64,000 bases of DNA from Diphasiastrum complanatum (taxonomy: Eukaryota; Streptophyta; Lycopodiopsida; Lycopodiales; Lycopodiaceae). The first letter of the stretch is position 1. Every line of letters starts with the position of its first letter. The notes under the pieces were generated by a model. It saw nothing but the letters and a program-made list of their open reading frames with translations, made no database searches and was not told the origin of the DNA. Position numbers and translations under genes: made by a program. This document shows, in pieces, positions 23,471 through 33,893 of this stretch. The stretch lies in contig CM055114.1 of the NCBI GenBank assembly GCA_029204225.1, forward strand, positions 11,221,634 to 11,285,633. Reading direction: 5' to 3'.

Positions 23471-25210
23471 GGAGAAGTTTGTCTTGGATCTTGTCAACGC
23501 TTTCTTTGAGTGCTAACAGCTTCTTGTTGCTTTCATCTTCTGAAATTTGATGGTTCCTCTTCAGAGCTTCGTATTTCTGGATTAAGGAGATATATTTTTT
23601 CATTTTTATTGCTGTTCCTGAAGGTGAAACTGGAACTTTTATATTTTCTGACCTGATTGGTTGACTGTTGTCATCACGTCAGTTAGTCTCTTATTTTCTT
23701 GAGCCGTGAAATCTAACCAAAGCTCAAACTGGTCTTGCATCTCTTGGAGAGATAGGAGCTGATTTGAAAATTGGTTCTACTCTTCCAATCTCTTGGCTCT
23801 TCCATAACTATCAGCAACTCTGCGTCTCTTAACTGCAGGTCTTGCTTTGAGGTTATGAGCTCGTTTGTCTATTGTGCTAGCTGGTCTACCATCCAATGAA
23901 GGTGGTAAGAGGTTTCAGCATGCCACTTCAAGGAATCTTTGGCTATTTCTGGCAAGCTGTCATAGGTTGGAAGGACGGGAAACCCGTAGGAAAACGATGG
24001 TAAGTAGGAAAGGAAAATTGAGAAACTGTGGAACGAGATAGTAATGGGACGATTAGTTGAGTATTTTTATCAGTATTAATGGAGGTGGTAGAAATGGTAG
24101 CAACAGGGGTAAGAGAGACGGTAACGGGTGTGGTATCAACAATGGTGGTGGTAGTGACGCAAGTGAAGGTTAGTGATGAGACTAGTGCAACTGCCTCTAG
24201 AACTGTCTCCACCTCCTCTTCTACAAGATTGTCTTCATCGAAGTATTCAAGAACGTTTTCATTGATGAAGCCGTCTCACTTTAAAGTAGAGAGATCTTGA
24301 ACTTTCTCTTCGGCCATTGGGCTTTCCTGAACTTCCACTATTACTTGCGGTACTTGATCAGGTTCAGCTTCTTTTATCTCTGTTGTGTCTTTGTGAGTGG
24401 GATCAACTACAATTGTGTCTTCTGCTCATGTAGTTTCAGGCTGCTCCCTTTCTCCCTCCCCTAAAATCGTTGCCTGTCGGTGGATGGCCACCACAGAAGC
24501 TATAGTCAGCTGGACACAAGGGGGTGATATAGGAACTGGAGGTGGTCCCAATGGGGACTGAGATCTGGAACGTCGAGCAGGTGACTGCACTGGTAGCCGT
24601 TGGGTGTCCATGATCTGGAGCTGAGGTGAGGAGGCAACAAGTGAGATTCATCGTCGTTTGGTGTGTCTCGGTTGGAGGCTGCCTTCTTTTTCATCTTCAT
24701 TGTGTTCATTGGTAGATGGAACATCTTCATATCTAGCCATCTTCTTCTTCTATTTTCTTGGAGCCACCTGATTTGTCGTAGATGGCTATGGGTGATCGGA
24801 CTCCATGTCGGATGCAAGGACTGGTTTGTTGGCAGTCATCTGGAATCCGCAATAGATGTGCCTTGTGTGTAAATGTGTACCTGGTGAGGTAGGCACAGAC
24901 AGCTCCTAATTCCTTGGATTTGATGGCTTCGAGTAGGATGCCATCTTGTTCTTCCACTTGTCAACTGAGGTGTCAAGGAACTTGGTATATGATTGCTACA
25001 TCATGTTGGTCAGCTTCACCGGTTTTTCTTTATGGCCACTTGGGAAGCCGAAGGTGATAAGATTGCTAATAGCCAAGTAGACATAGAGCTGAAGATTGGG
25101 ATTATCAATGTGGAACATCATCTCTTTGGCTACAAAATTTTCATAAGCCTGGTACATCAGGTAGAGGCTTTGATGTCCCTTCCACTTAGAAATTTTGAAA
25201 TCAAGCTTCC
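23471..25210 (-). pseudogene. unidentified coiled-coil coding region fused to gypsy RNase H
   Basis: Read 25210 to 23471, a nearly continuous but stop-broken coding stretch. From its start: YLMYQAYENFVAKEMMF and HIDNPNLQLYVYLAISNLI, then a Lys-rich segment, a Ser/Pro-rich low-complexity linker (SPARRSRSQSPLGPP), an acidic segment, a Thr/Val-rich segment, and at the end a heptad-like Lys/Glu/Leu helix (SLIQKYEALKRNHQISEDES, LLALKESVDKIQDKLLLSKF). I do not recognise the family. It follows the RNase H of the gypsy pol above without an obvious gap, so it may be a captured or extra ORF of that element, or another element's gag-like ORF1. Confidence 0.5.
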
Positions 25211-26560
25211 CGCTCTGTGGTTGAATAGTTCATTTCGGTATCACTCGGCTTGCAAACCGGATTGGAAAATCCTTTTTGTGTTCACCTGGCTGGGTTAAGA
25301 CTGCTCCAACTGCATACTTCGATGCGTCCGTATGCACGTGAAACTCAATGGACCAATTGGGTGGGCGTAAGATCGGTGCTAAAACCAATGCATCCTTAAG
25401 CTTTTGGAAAGCCTTTAGGGCTTCCTCATTCCAATGTGGATCCGTTGTGAGTTTGTAGATTGGTCTGGCTAACTCCACAAAATCAAGAATGAAGATCCTA
25501 TAATAGTTAGCATGACCCATGAAAATATAGACCTCGCGGATCGTCCCCGGTGGTGGTAGATCAATAATGATCCTGATCTTTGATAGATCTGTGGCGATCC
25601 CATGTCTTGACACTATATGGCCGAGTATAAAGCCATGTGTCACCCAGAATTGACATTTTTCTAGATTCAGAGAAATCTGGTAGTCGCGGCATTTTTGTAA
25701 TACCTTCTCCAAATTGGATAAGTGTTCTGAATCTGGTCCATGCACACACAGGTCATCCAAGAAAATTTCCAGAAATTTTTGCAAATAATCTTTGAATGCC
25801 GCCTACATGACTCGTTGGAAAGTGATTGGGGCATTGCAAAGTCCGAAAGGCATCACTTTATAGGCATAGGTTCCCCATTTCGTGGCAAATGTTGTCTTGT
25901 GCTGGTTCTGGGGGGCTATTTTCACTTGGTTATAGCCGCTGAAGCCGTCCAAAAAACTATAGGGTTCGGCGCCAGCTACCCTGTTGAGGACACTTTCCAT
26001 AAATGGTAAAGAAAAATGGTCCTTTTTGGTGACTGCATTTAGCGCCTTCAGATTCACACAGATCCACATTTTGCCATTCTTCTTGGGTACTATAACTATC
26101 GGCGATACTCATTCTGTGTGCTCGATCTCATAAATGAAATCTGCGTCCATCAGCTTTTGCAACTCCTGCTTGATCAGTTCTGTATAATTCGGGTTGCAGC
26201 GGTAGTAACGGCTCACCTTGGGAACTGCTCCGTCCACCAAGGGTATGGTATGTTGGACTACTGTTGGTGGAATGCCCTTTAGATCACTATAGCTCCAGGC
26301 AAAACAATCTTTATATTCCACCAACAAGGATCGTAGTCTCTTGAACTGCGTCGGGTGTTGCACAGGTCTCTCGAAGACTTGTTCTGTTGGTGTCTGACTT
26401 TGATCAGGTTCTTGCTGGGCTTGCAACATCATGATTACCACGTCGTCCAAAGTATAATTCTTGAAAGTATCCGGCATCTCGTGAACTGAAGCTCGTCGAG
26501 ATTCCTCTTTCAGCATATTGATCTTGGCCTGACTGGTTATTTTTTGTTTTTATGTCACTT
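25211..26560 (-). pseudogene. Athila/Tat-like gypsy reverse transcriptase and RNase H
   Basis: Read 26560 to 25211. RT: KQELQKLMDADFIYEIEHTE, MWICVNLKALNAVT, GFSGYNQVKIAPQNQHKTTF, FGLCNAPITFQRVM, then (after a stop) EIFLDDLCVHG, the catalytic box, and LNLEKCQFWVTHGFILGHIV. RNase H: FHVHTDASKYAVGAVLTQ (first Asp), ASRVIPK and, in a shifted frame, NYSTTEREA (catalytic Glu). The chromodomain-less RT with DDLCVHG and the tRNA-Asp-like primer site are typical of non-chromovirus plant gypsy clades. Integrase is absent: coding changes to an unrelated sequence after RNase H. Confidence 0.88.
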
Positions 26561-26927
26561 GTGTAGAAGATGATGCTATGTCTAAGTCCATCTGGAGTGA
26601 CTTCAAGGAATCCAACACCTTCTTTTTGCTCTTTTTTGTCATTTTGGTGGGTCCTTCCTTGTTGTCTTTCTTCGAGACTGCCGTGACATTCGCCTCATGG
26701 TTGCGAATGTGGACGTCTACTGTAGCTATCGCCTCTTCGAGTAGGTCACTCCATCAGATCACCTAGTTGTAGCATTGCTTCAACTGATTCTTTTTATTCA
26801 CAGGTGCCTTGGGTGGATCGGTCCTTGAGACTTTCGCCATAGCATACTTTTGTGATGGTTGAGCTGGTACCTTCTTGGTTCCGTAACGATTTGGGTCCAT
26901 GTGGTGTAGGACCTGTTCATCAGTCAA
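26561..26927 (-). pseudogene. gypsy protease-RT linker
   Basis: Continuous polyprotein linker with a few stops (for example QVLHHMDPNRYGTKKV and NKEGPTKMTKKSKKKVLD), joining the protease frame to RT. No named domain. Confidence 0.6.
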
Positions 26928-28412
26928 CTAAATCTCCTTATTATAAGTTAGAACATGTTGCCAAGGGACTAGATCATCGTCCACTGGATTCTCAATAGGC
27001 TCTGCTGACAACCATGCTACGTTTATCATATTCACCCCAAATGTGATTGGTGTGTCCATAGTGTAACATTTGGGTGAAGATGTACTCGGTTCTGGATCTG
27101 ATTCATATTGACGTGCCTGGCAGTCAATAGTTGCTAATGCATCTGTCCATCTCACGACATCCGTCTCTGAATGATAGTGATCTCCCTTGGCTGACCTTAG
27201 GCGATCAATCGTATGATCTGTCGTGGATGATTCGTCATCAGCCTTGGGTGCAATAGGTTTCACCGCCCATGTGGTTGGATCAACCTTTACAGCCTGTTCT
27301 CTGTTCTCGAAGGTGAGTTTCCCTGTACCCCAGTTGTGTACTACTTGCGTAGTCCTCAACCATGGTCTTCCCAGTAAAACACGGTATGTAGATGGAAATT
27401 CAGGTATATCCATGGCTACAAAAGTAATCACAAACTGCATGCCTACTATTTTTATGGGGATATCGGCAGCTACACCTTTTGGTTTCACACAGGATTGATC
27501 TGCTAGCTTGATGGCAAATCTTGTTGGCTTCAATCCTTGTAAATCCCATTTTTCATATAAATTAGTGGAGATCAGATTGACACCCGATCCTCCATCTACC
27601 ACTATCGCCTCGTCCTCGTATCTCTCGTGTTTGATTGGCAAAGTGATGTTGTGTTCCTCACTTTCCCATGCTGCTCCAATGTGGAGGACGTTATTTGTCT
27701 CATCATAGCCCACACAATATATGGGCTCAGGCGCTACTGGCTCCTCATCCGCTTTGGCCCATTTAGCTAGAAGGCTCTTCGCTTGTGGTGCAATCCGCAA
27801 TAGTTCTTTGAGTGGTAAACTAATATGGCTTGACAGTAAAAGTGTGAGCCTTTCAGTGAGTGGTTCCTCGGGCTCCACCATGTGAAAAGGTGGTTCATGT
27901 TGGTGCAACCGATCATTCTGATCAGTGCACAGTGGTGAGCCCGTTTGCGGTTTCCGTTCGACATCGACTGGATGGCAGAATCTATGTGTCAGCCTCAGAT
28001 TTTGCTTTAGGACTGGACACTTGTTCGTTGTATGGTTTTGTGTGCATACTGAACACCATACATTCTCCTGTCGAGGGTACTGTAGCTGGTTTGGTTCCAG
28101 TTGATGTGGAGTTATTGCTATGGTTCCCTGTAAGGCTTTCAGTTTTTGGTCAAACTGCGTCATAAGTTGCTCCATCTGTTGTTTGTGTAATTTTGTCATT
28201 TGCTCCAACAGTAGTTCTGAGGATAGAGCGGATGCGTTTGATGATGATGATGTGACCGAGGGAGTAGGAGTGTGGGTGGAAGGATATTCGTCGTCAGATC
28301 CCTCATCCTCTTCCCTGATGGCATCTTCCATAGCTTCTTGCAGAGTAATGTACTGCTCCCGTCGTTTCAGTTCTCTTCTAATGCTTCGTGATAATCCGGC
28401 TAGGGACCACAT
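26928..28412 (-). CDS. gypsy gag C-terminus, zinc knuckle and protease
   Basis: A 494-codon uninterrupted frame, the longest in the window. Residues 1-40 continue the gag core after a frameshift with the frame above (28378-28860). Then come a Ser/Thr-rich linker, a coiled Gln/Leu segment (about 65-95), a zinc knuckle CSVCTQNHTTNKC at 120-132 (CX2CX3HX4C), and a retropepsin domain with VVDGGSGVNLIS at about 271-282 and the second strand VLLGRPWL at 345-352. The catalytic triad is D-G-G instead of the usual D-S/T-G. It cleaves Gag-Pol inside particles. The frame starts within the polyprotein, so its first Met is not the natural start. Confidence 0.85.
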   Translation of the reverse strand: MWSLAGLSRSIRRELKRREQYITLQEAMEDAIREEDEGSDDEYPSTHTPTPSVTSSSSNASALSSELLLEQMTKLHKQQMEQLMTQFDQKLKALQGTIAITPHQLEPNQLQYPRQENVWCSVCTQNHTTNKCPVLKQNLRLTHRFCHPVDVERKPQTGSPLCTDQNDRLHQHEPPFHMVEPEEPLTERLTLLLSSHISLPLKELLRIAPQAKSLLAKWAKADEEPVAPEPIYCVGYDETNNVLHIGAAWESEEHNITLPIKHERYEDEAIVVDGGSGVNLISTNLYEKWDLQGLKPTRFAIKLADQSCVKPKGVAADIPIKIVGMQFVITFVAMDIPEFPSTYRVLLGRPWLRTTQVVHNWGTGKLTFENREQAVKVDPTTWAVKPIAPKADDESSTTDHTIDRLRSAKGDHYHSETDVVRWTDALATIDCQARQYESDPEPSTSSPKCYTMDTPITFGVNMINVAWLSAEPIENPVDDDLVPWQHVLTYNKEI

Positions 28413-28890
28413 GATCGGGAGTCAGGACTGCACTGCACTCGGATCGTAGATGTTTGACCCGTTCAATATAGTCCCGGACCCTTTCTCGTTTTCCCATCTT
28501 GACCTTGCTCAGCAGGAGAAACGGGTCTTCCAGGAACCTTCTTGGTTTAAAGCACGTAATGAGAGCCACTTTAACCGCTTCCCAGGTGGATTTCTCTTCC
28601 TCTGATAGGTTGAAAAACGAATCCTGAACCACTGCTAGTAAGGACATAGGGAAAAGCATCAGCTTCTCCGTAGGTGTCCATTTGCCGTAGATTTCACAAG
28701 CTTGCTTGTAGATCTGGAGGAATCGGATGGGATCTGATGATCCTTCGTATTTTGGTATTTCCATCCGTGGTGCTCTCCGGACTGCTTGCAAGGGAGCGAC
28801 ATGTACGGGTTGGCCCATTGGATCCATTGGTGATGGTTCCGGTTCTGCCTCTTGTTGCACAACTGCTAATTTGGGAAGGTGTGGTGCTTG
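28378..28890 (-). pseudogene. gypsy gag capsid region
   Basis: Retrotransposon-gag domain: MEIPKYEGSSDPIRFLQIYK, ACEIYGKWTPTEKLMLFPMS, FNLSEEEKSTWEAVKVALIT and CFKPRRFLEDPFLLLSKVKM, then RVRDYIERVKHLR. It assembles the particle shell. The frame is readable from about 28890 without a certain ATG, because the upstream nucleotides are in frame but no clear start is preserved. It overlaps the next frame (26928-28412) by about 35 bp, and reading must shift there; this may be a mutation or a programmed shift. Confidence 0.82.
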
Positions 28891-29109
28891 ATTTGCTATT
28901 TTTCATGCTATTGATCATCCCGATCTCAAATTCATCTAATAGTGGGTTCCAAAGTGATTGGATCTTGCTTATATAGTAGGATGCAGTCTGGAACTTCAAA
29001 GATCTGATCGGCCGGAAGTGAATTTTAGGCCTTTTACGATGGTTTTTCCTTGATAACTTTTTACTCCTTGCACTGATTGACTTGAGATTTTGACAGTAGC
29101 TGGATCTGA
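28891..29109 (-). other. 5' leader of gypsy element, gag-proximal
   Basis: Untranslated leader between the repeated-motif region and gag. An overlapping minus frame here shows no domain. Confidence 0.4.
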
Positions 29110-29890
29110 TGCAGATCTTTCCACTGATCTGGTTTGCAAATGTTATCTTGTGCGAGAGTTGGCTGTGCGAGGGTTCTTTATCTATTTTTGCAGGTAAAAA
29201 ACTTGATATGGTAACTCTCGCAAGGTTCACAGTAGCTGGATCTGGGTCAGATCTCACTATAGAATTCTCTACGAGAGTTAACTCTCGCAAGAAGGGAAAA
29301 TTTCACTATCTGCGAGGGTTCAGAACCACTTTTTTGGCTTGATCTTCACTAGATCTTCACACTAACTCTCGTAGGCTTTGTCACTGATGTAAATTGCCAT
29401 TTTGAATCGATTGAGAGGGTCTGCGAGAGTTTTTACTAGAAGGATTTGTTGGATCTTCACTTTTTAGTGATTTTTTAGCACTAAATTTTTTTTTTCTGCT
29501 ACTGGAATCAGAATAACTCTCGCAAGCTCTTCTGTGTCCTGGTCTCACTAAGATGGAACTTCAGAATCCTCTGCGAGAGTTCTTGACCACTGGAACTGAA
29601 AATTTTGTTGTCTACGAGGGTTCACTGGTACTTTTCTGTCTTTTTTTCACTGGGAACTCTCACATAGTCACTTAGATATCAAACTAACTCTCGCAAGCTT
29701 CTCTGTGTCTTGGTCTCACTGAGATGGAACTTCAAAAGGCTCTGCGAGAGTTCTTATGAAGATTTGAAATTTTTTGGATTTTTTCAAGGGTTATTTGAAT
29801 TTTTATTATGATTTTTCTCTAATTTTTACGCTCTACTTGGAACTAACTCTCGCAGGTTTCTATGCAGGTCTGGGACAGTACCCTGGAGCT
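29110..29890. repeat. leader array of AACTCTCGCA / TGCGAGAGTT motif in both orientations
   Basis: About 14 occurrences of a 10-12 bp motif, (T)GCGAGAGTT or its complement AACTCTCGC(A), spaced roughly 30-100 bp, some back to back (29272-29289: ACGAGAGTTAACTCTCGC). A longer direct repeat of about 75 bp is also present: AACTCTCGCAAGCT...GAACTTCA...CTCTGCGAGAGTTCTT at about 29514-29590 and 29686-29758. It sits in the untranslated leader between PBS and gag. Confidence 0.8.
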
Positions 29891-30205
29891 GCTGCCAGTC
29901 ATGCAAGGGTTAATTCTCACTGCTTCTGGAGGTATAACAATCTGATGAGATTTTAAGCTCTTTTTTCCCCCAAAATACAAATTGGTGTGTTTTTTGGATT
30001 TTTTGGCTGGTTGGTTTGGGTTTCAAGCCCTTAGAGGCTGTTCAGGGCCTCTTCTACCCTTTCACACCTCCTTCGCTAGTTGTGAATAGTCCAAACACAA
30101 AAAAAAATACATAAAACTATCTCTAAACTCTCAAAAATCTACCTAAACTACTCTAAAAAGCAAGAAAATAGCTAAAATGCAGCTAAACTGGTTAGTGGAA
30201 ACCTA
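29891..30205 (-). other. PBS-proximal leader
   Basis: Non-coding part of the gypsy leader, AT-rich, no motif recognised. Confidence 0.4.
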
Positions 30206-30223
30206 TCCCCAGCAACTGCGCCA
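30206..30223 (-). other. primer-binding site, tRNA-Asp-like
   Basis: Minus strand TGGCGCAGTTGCTGGGGA, two bases after the LTR end. It resembles the TGGCGCCGTTGCCGGGGA site used by Athila/Tat-type elements, with two substitutions. Confidence 0.82.
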
Positions 30224-30225
30224 CT

Positions 30226-31054
30226 GTAGGGTCAAAGATCTTGCGTAGTATAGCCCTCCCGCCTGTCAACAAGGGTTAGATCACTGGATAGGTACCTAAC
30301 TATGCATAGATGCTACTTTTAGTTAGTTTCCTACTTTCTCCCTTAACTCTACTCATCACTAACACTACTATCCTTTAACTCTACTCCTCTACACTAACAT
30401 TCATCATGATTTGGGTGAAGGGAAGGGATAGAAAAGAAGAGGTTTAGAAGAGAAGAGAGAAAGAGAGAGAGAGAGATAGAGAGTGAGGGTGGAGGTTAGC
30501 TCAAATGCTCCTTATGCTTGCTAATGGAAAAGCATTCACTCTGGCAAACAATAAACATGAAAATAGAAAGCAATGGAAAACACAATCAAGAGCATTATCA
30601 AGTAGTGAATAGCAAATGAGGATGCTTCTCTTCCAAAAATGGTAGAGTTTCCTCCTTCTCATTAAGCATCCAAAATAGTGTACAAATGGTGCCCTTTTAT
30701 AAAATGGGGAAGGCCCTTGCCCCTCAATCCTATTGGCTAATATTCACAATGATCCTATCCATTCATCTTGGACCAACTTGATCCAAGGGTCCACAAAAAG
30801 TACATTAGAAATCACAAGATTCATGTGAGTCCCAATTTGGACCCAACTCTAAAAAGTGATATTCTAAGTTTAAAAATGACATTGGGCCTCTAGTTTTATT
30901 TTAATTCCAAGGCCCAAGTCATGTTTATTTTATTTACAACTTTATTTGCATGCCCATTGGGCCATGAGCTTATACACGTAGGATGCCATGCCCTCGCAAC
31001 ACATTTTATTGGATGATTTTATTTATTTACACTTTGTTGGAAATACCCCCAACA
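30226..31054 (-). repeat. 5' LTR of Athila/Tat-like gypsy element
   Basis: Read on minus from TGTTGGGGGTATTTCC at 31054 to CCCTACA at 30226 (about 829 bp), adjoining the primer site. No second copy is in the window because the 3' part of the element is truncated; therefore the outer edge rests on the TGTTGG start alone. Confidence 0.68.
30691..30701 (-). promoter_or_regulatory. candidate LTR TATA box
   Basis: Minus strand TATAAAAGGGC inside the LTR, about 350 bp after its start and upstream of the primer site, the expected place for the Pol II promoter that makes genomic RNA. Confidence 0.6.
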
Positions 31055-32644
31055 AAGCATCGATCATTCAGTTTCACAGGTTCCATTCCATTCCAAACTT
31101 ATTTTGAAACGTCCGGCATGCATCGGGTTTTTCAAGAAATCAAAAAAATCTCCATAAATTGCCTAGTAACTGGGAAATCTGCTTTTTGACTAGTTTTTCA
31201 AAAATAGCATCCATGCATGAAATTACTCTGATCAACCTACTGTACAACCTAGTACCATGCATCCAAACATGCATACAAGTTTATCCAAATATTTTCAACA
31301 TTGGAAAAGCATTCTACTACTTGACAGGCATGCATGCAATCAGAAAAATTCGAAAAAAATTTCAAATTTTAGTCTCAAAATGCCAAACTTCTGATGGCCA
31401 TACTTTTGTTACAGGACGTCGATTTGGTCGTTGTAAAGCACAATACATAGGGATAAGCGGTTATCAAGACACTTGTCATATCACCCTGCCACGTAGGCTT
31501 CACACATGCGAGCTGTAACAGACTAAAGTTGCAGTAGGAGGCATAGTTTTGCTAGGTGATATGATCAAGAATCCATATCCAGCCCAATTTGCATCCAATT
31601 AGAGGTTACAAGGAAGCTTCTAAGGTCCATTAAAGAGGCATAGAGGCTTTCATCAGCAATCATAAGCTCAGATCATGCAATAATTGCATTTATGGAGTCC
31701 TTCAACAAGCAAAAATTCAAGATATTATTGGTGCCTAAGCCCCGCAACTCCAAATTGGGTGCATGATGGCTCAAATAAGAGGAAATACATCATATCTTTT
31801 AGCTTGTAAAAATATCCAATGGATTGAGACCACCTATTGAGTGTTATTCATGCTCAAAGAACCTCAAAAATACTCTATTTTTTGACTTTTTGAGACCCTT
31901 AATGGTGTCCAATCCTAACCAACCACTCCTAACCAAACTTCATGACAGCCTTATGATAGCATCATTACACCTCTTGAAATGTTAATTCTTAGCCAAATAT
32001 TCTATGAATATCACCAAAACCCTTGAAAAAGCCACCAAAAGACCATGTTTTTTGACCATTTTTCAACCTTTTTTGCAAATTCTTGTGGATCAAACCCACA
32101 TACAAGTGCAATTAGGCCATATCTACTGTAATTCAGTTACATGGCACTAAAATCTTTTATTTTAGTCAATCATGGTTCATATAGCCCATTTCTAGCCCAA
32201 AAACCTTAATTTTTGGCTAAAAATCACCATCTAGATCCAACTTTGACTTTTCCACTAGCATGCAATCATTAGAATTTCAATTATATATAATTTCATTATA
32301 TATAAGATATATAATCTCCAAAGTATAATATAGAGATATTTTATTATATATTCTCCAAATTTTGGAGATTATATTCTCCAAACTTGACACCTCATTCACT
32401 TTGGAAGGACTCTGCACTCTCTATATAAGTGGAAAATGCGCCCTACTACCAAGGGAATTTTATGGTTTTGCATCCAAGCTCTGCCCATTTGTTGTTTGTT
32501 GTGTACAGGTGCTTTGGAGAAGAAGATTGAGGCATTCGCTCAAGGAGGCTATGCTATTTTGTGGATTGCAGGATTCTTGGAGCTCAAGCCCTCTTGGTGG
32601 ATCTCTATCTCTCATTCACATTCTCTCACACACACAAACACACA

Positions 32645-32737
<93 letters not shown>

Positions 32738-32837
32738 ACTCACTTTCACCCTCTCCTGAAACCATGGTATGTTCTTGATATGCATTTGTAAGGCTTGCTT
32801 GCTTTTTATCTTCCAACCATAGCATGAGTCTTCTCTC
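31055..32837. other. unassigned AT-rich region with promoter-like stretch and CT tract
   Basis: No protein family was recognised. 32281-32400 is dense in TATATA-type sequence and 32420 has CTATATAAGTGG, a TATA-like box. A CT tract (32645-32732) follows. The layout (TATA, then 400 bp, then copia pol remains) would fit a degraded LTR but no second copy supports it. Confidence 0.4.
32645..32732. repeat. (CT)n microsatellite
   Basis: About 44 CT units preceded by a short CA run. Ser/Leu-repeat frames across it are artefacts. Confidence 0.95.
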
Positions 32838-33780
32838 CAGGTCCTACACGAGCTGCGGAGCAACTTATCAAGCTGGGGGGAAGCAACGAAAAATGAGATC
32901 ACAGATCTAGGAGAAGCGACAAGATGTTTGGGGCTGCAGATCAAAAGACACCGAACAAGAAGAGTCATGCATCTAAACCAGTCCGAATATGCTGAAAAAT
33001 TATTGAAGCAATATGGGATGATCGAGTACAAAGAGAAGGCTACACCGATGATAGCCGGAGCCAGCTTGTCGAAGTAGGATTGCCCAAGCACAAGAGAGGA
33101 GAGACAAAAGATGAAAAGAATACCATGTCAAAATCTAATTGGGAGTCTTATGTACCTCATTATTTGTACGAGACTCAATTTAGCAATCTCTGTCTATTCA
33201 CTCAGTCAATTCCAATCTTGGCACGCAACACTGGCAAATGGCAAAGCGAATCCTACAATATTTGAAAGGCATCTATAATTTTGGGTTGATCTACGAAAGA
33301 GAGAATGAGTTTGTCCTACAATACTACAACGATGCAAGCTGGGCTAGCTGCAAAGATGACAACAAGTCCGTAATAGGTGGATGTTCGATAGTATGTGGAA
33401 TTGCGATCAGTTGGACCTACAAGAAACAGACACTAGTGGCACAGTCTTCATGCGAAGCCAAACATGTAGCAATCTTAAAGGTGGCAAATGAGGTAATATG
33501 GTTGAAAATGATGTTGGAAGGGATTGGCATACCACATCAAGACCCCTCCATCATGAAGATGGATTCTCAGACTGCTATTTATTTAGCCCAGGGTCCAATT
33601 TTCCATTCAAAAACCAAGCACATACCTCTGAAATATCATCATATTTGGGATCCGATCTCGAAAGGAGAGCTCTGTGTTGAGGCTGTGAGATCAGAAGATA
33701 TGATTGCAGACCTACTAACCAAGCCGCTGGGGGACAAGCCACTATTTAGAAAACACAGAAGATCAATTGGAATTGGATGA
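32838..33780 (+). pseudogene. copia RT C-terminus and RNase H
   Basis: The first part (32838-33240) encodes, in broken frames, the RT end: EITDLGEATRCLGLQIKR-like, HLNQSEYAEKLLKQYGM and CQNLIGSLMYL. The second, a 180-codon frame (33238-33777), is RNase H: RILQYLKGIYNFGL, YYNDASWASCKDD (first Asp), QSSCEAKHVAI (Glu), MDSQTAIYLA (Asp), FHSKTKHIPLKYHHI and DLLTKPLG. It removes the RNA strand during reverse transcription. The frame stops at 33778-33780, 29 bases before a possible LTR start. No RT palm or integrase is present upstream, so the element is 5'-truncated next to the CT tract. Confidence 0.85.
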
Positions 33781-33809
33781 AGAGAAAGGTTACATCATTC
33801 AAGATGGAG

Positions 33810-33893
33810 TGTTAGAGATGGTGAACTCATGCAACCCTTTCTCCAGCATTCCCCGAACGGCCGACAAATCGGCACATCATCGACACCGAACTA
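33810..33893 (+). repeat. possible start of copia 3' LTR
   Basis: TGTTAGAGATGG follows AAGATGGAG after the RNase H stop, the usual place for a 3' LTR. The right edge cannot be located and may be lost. Confidence 0.45.

Noticed and set aside
27223-28449. Plus-strand open frames opposite the gag/protease
   Set aside because: Antisense shadows of a clearly coding minus-strand frame.
32362-32791. Ser/Leu-repeat open frames over the CT tract
   Set aside because: They exist only because (CT)n is open in every frame; the same occurs at 46362-46743 and 48764-49035.
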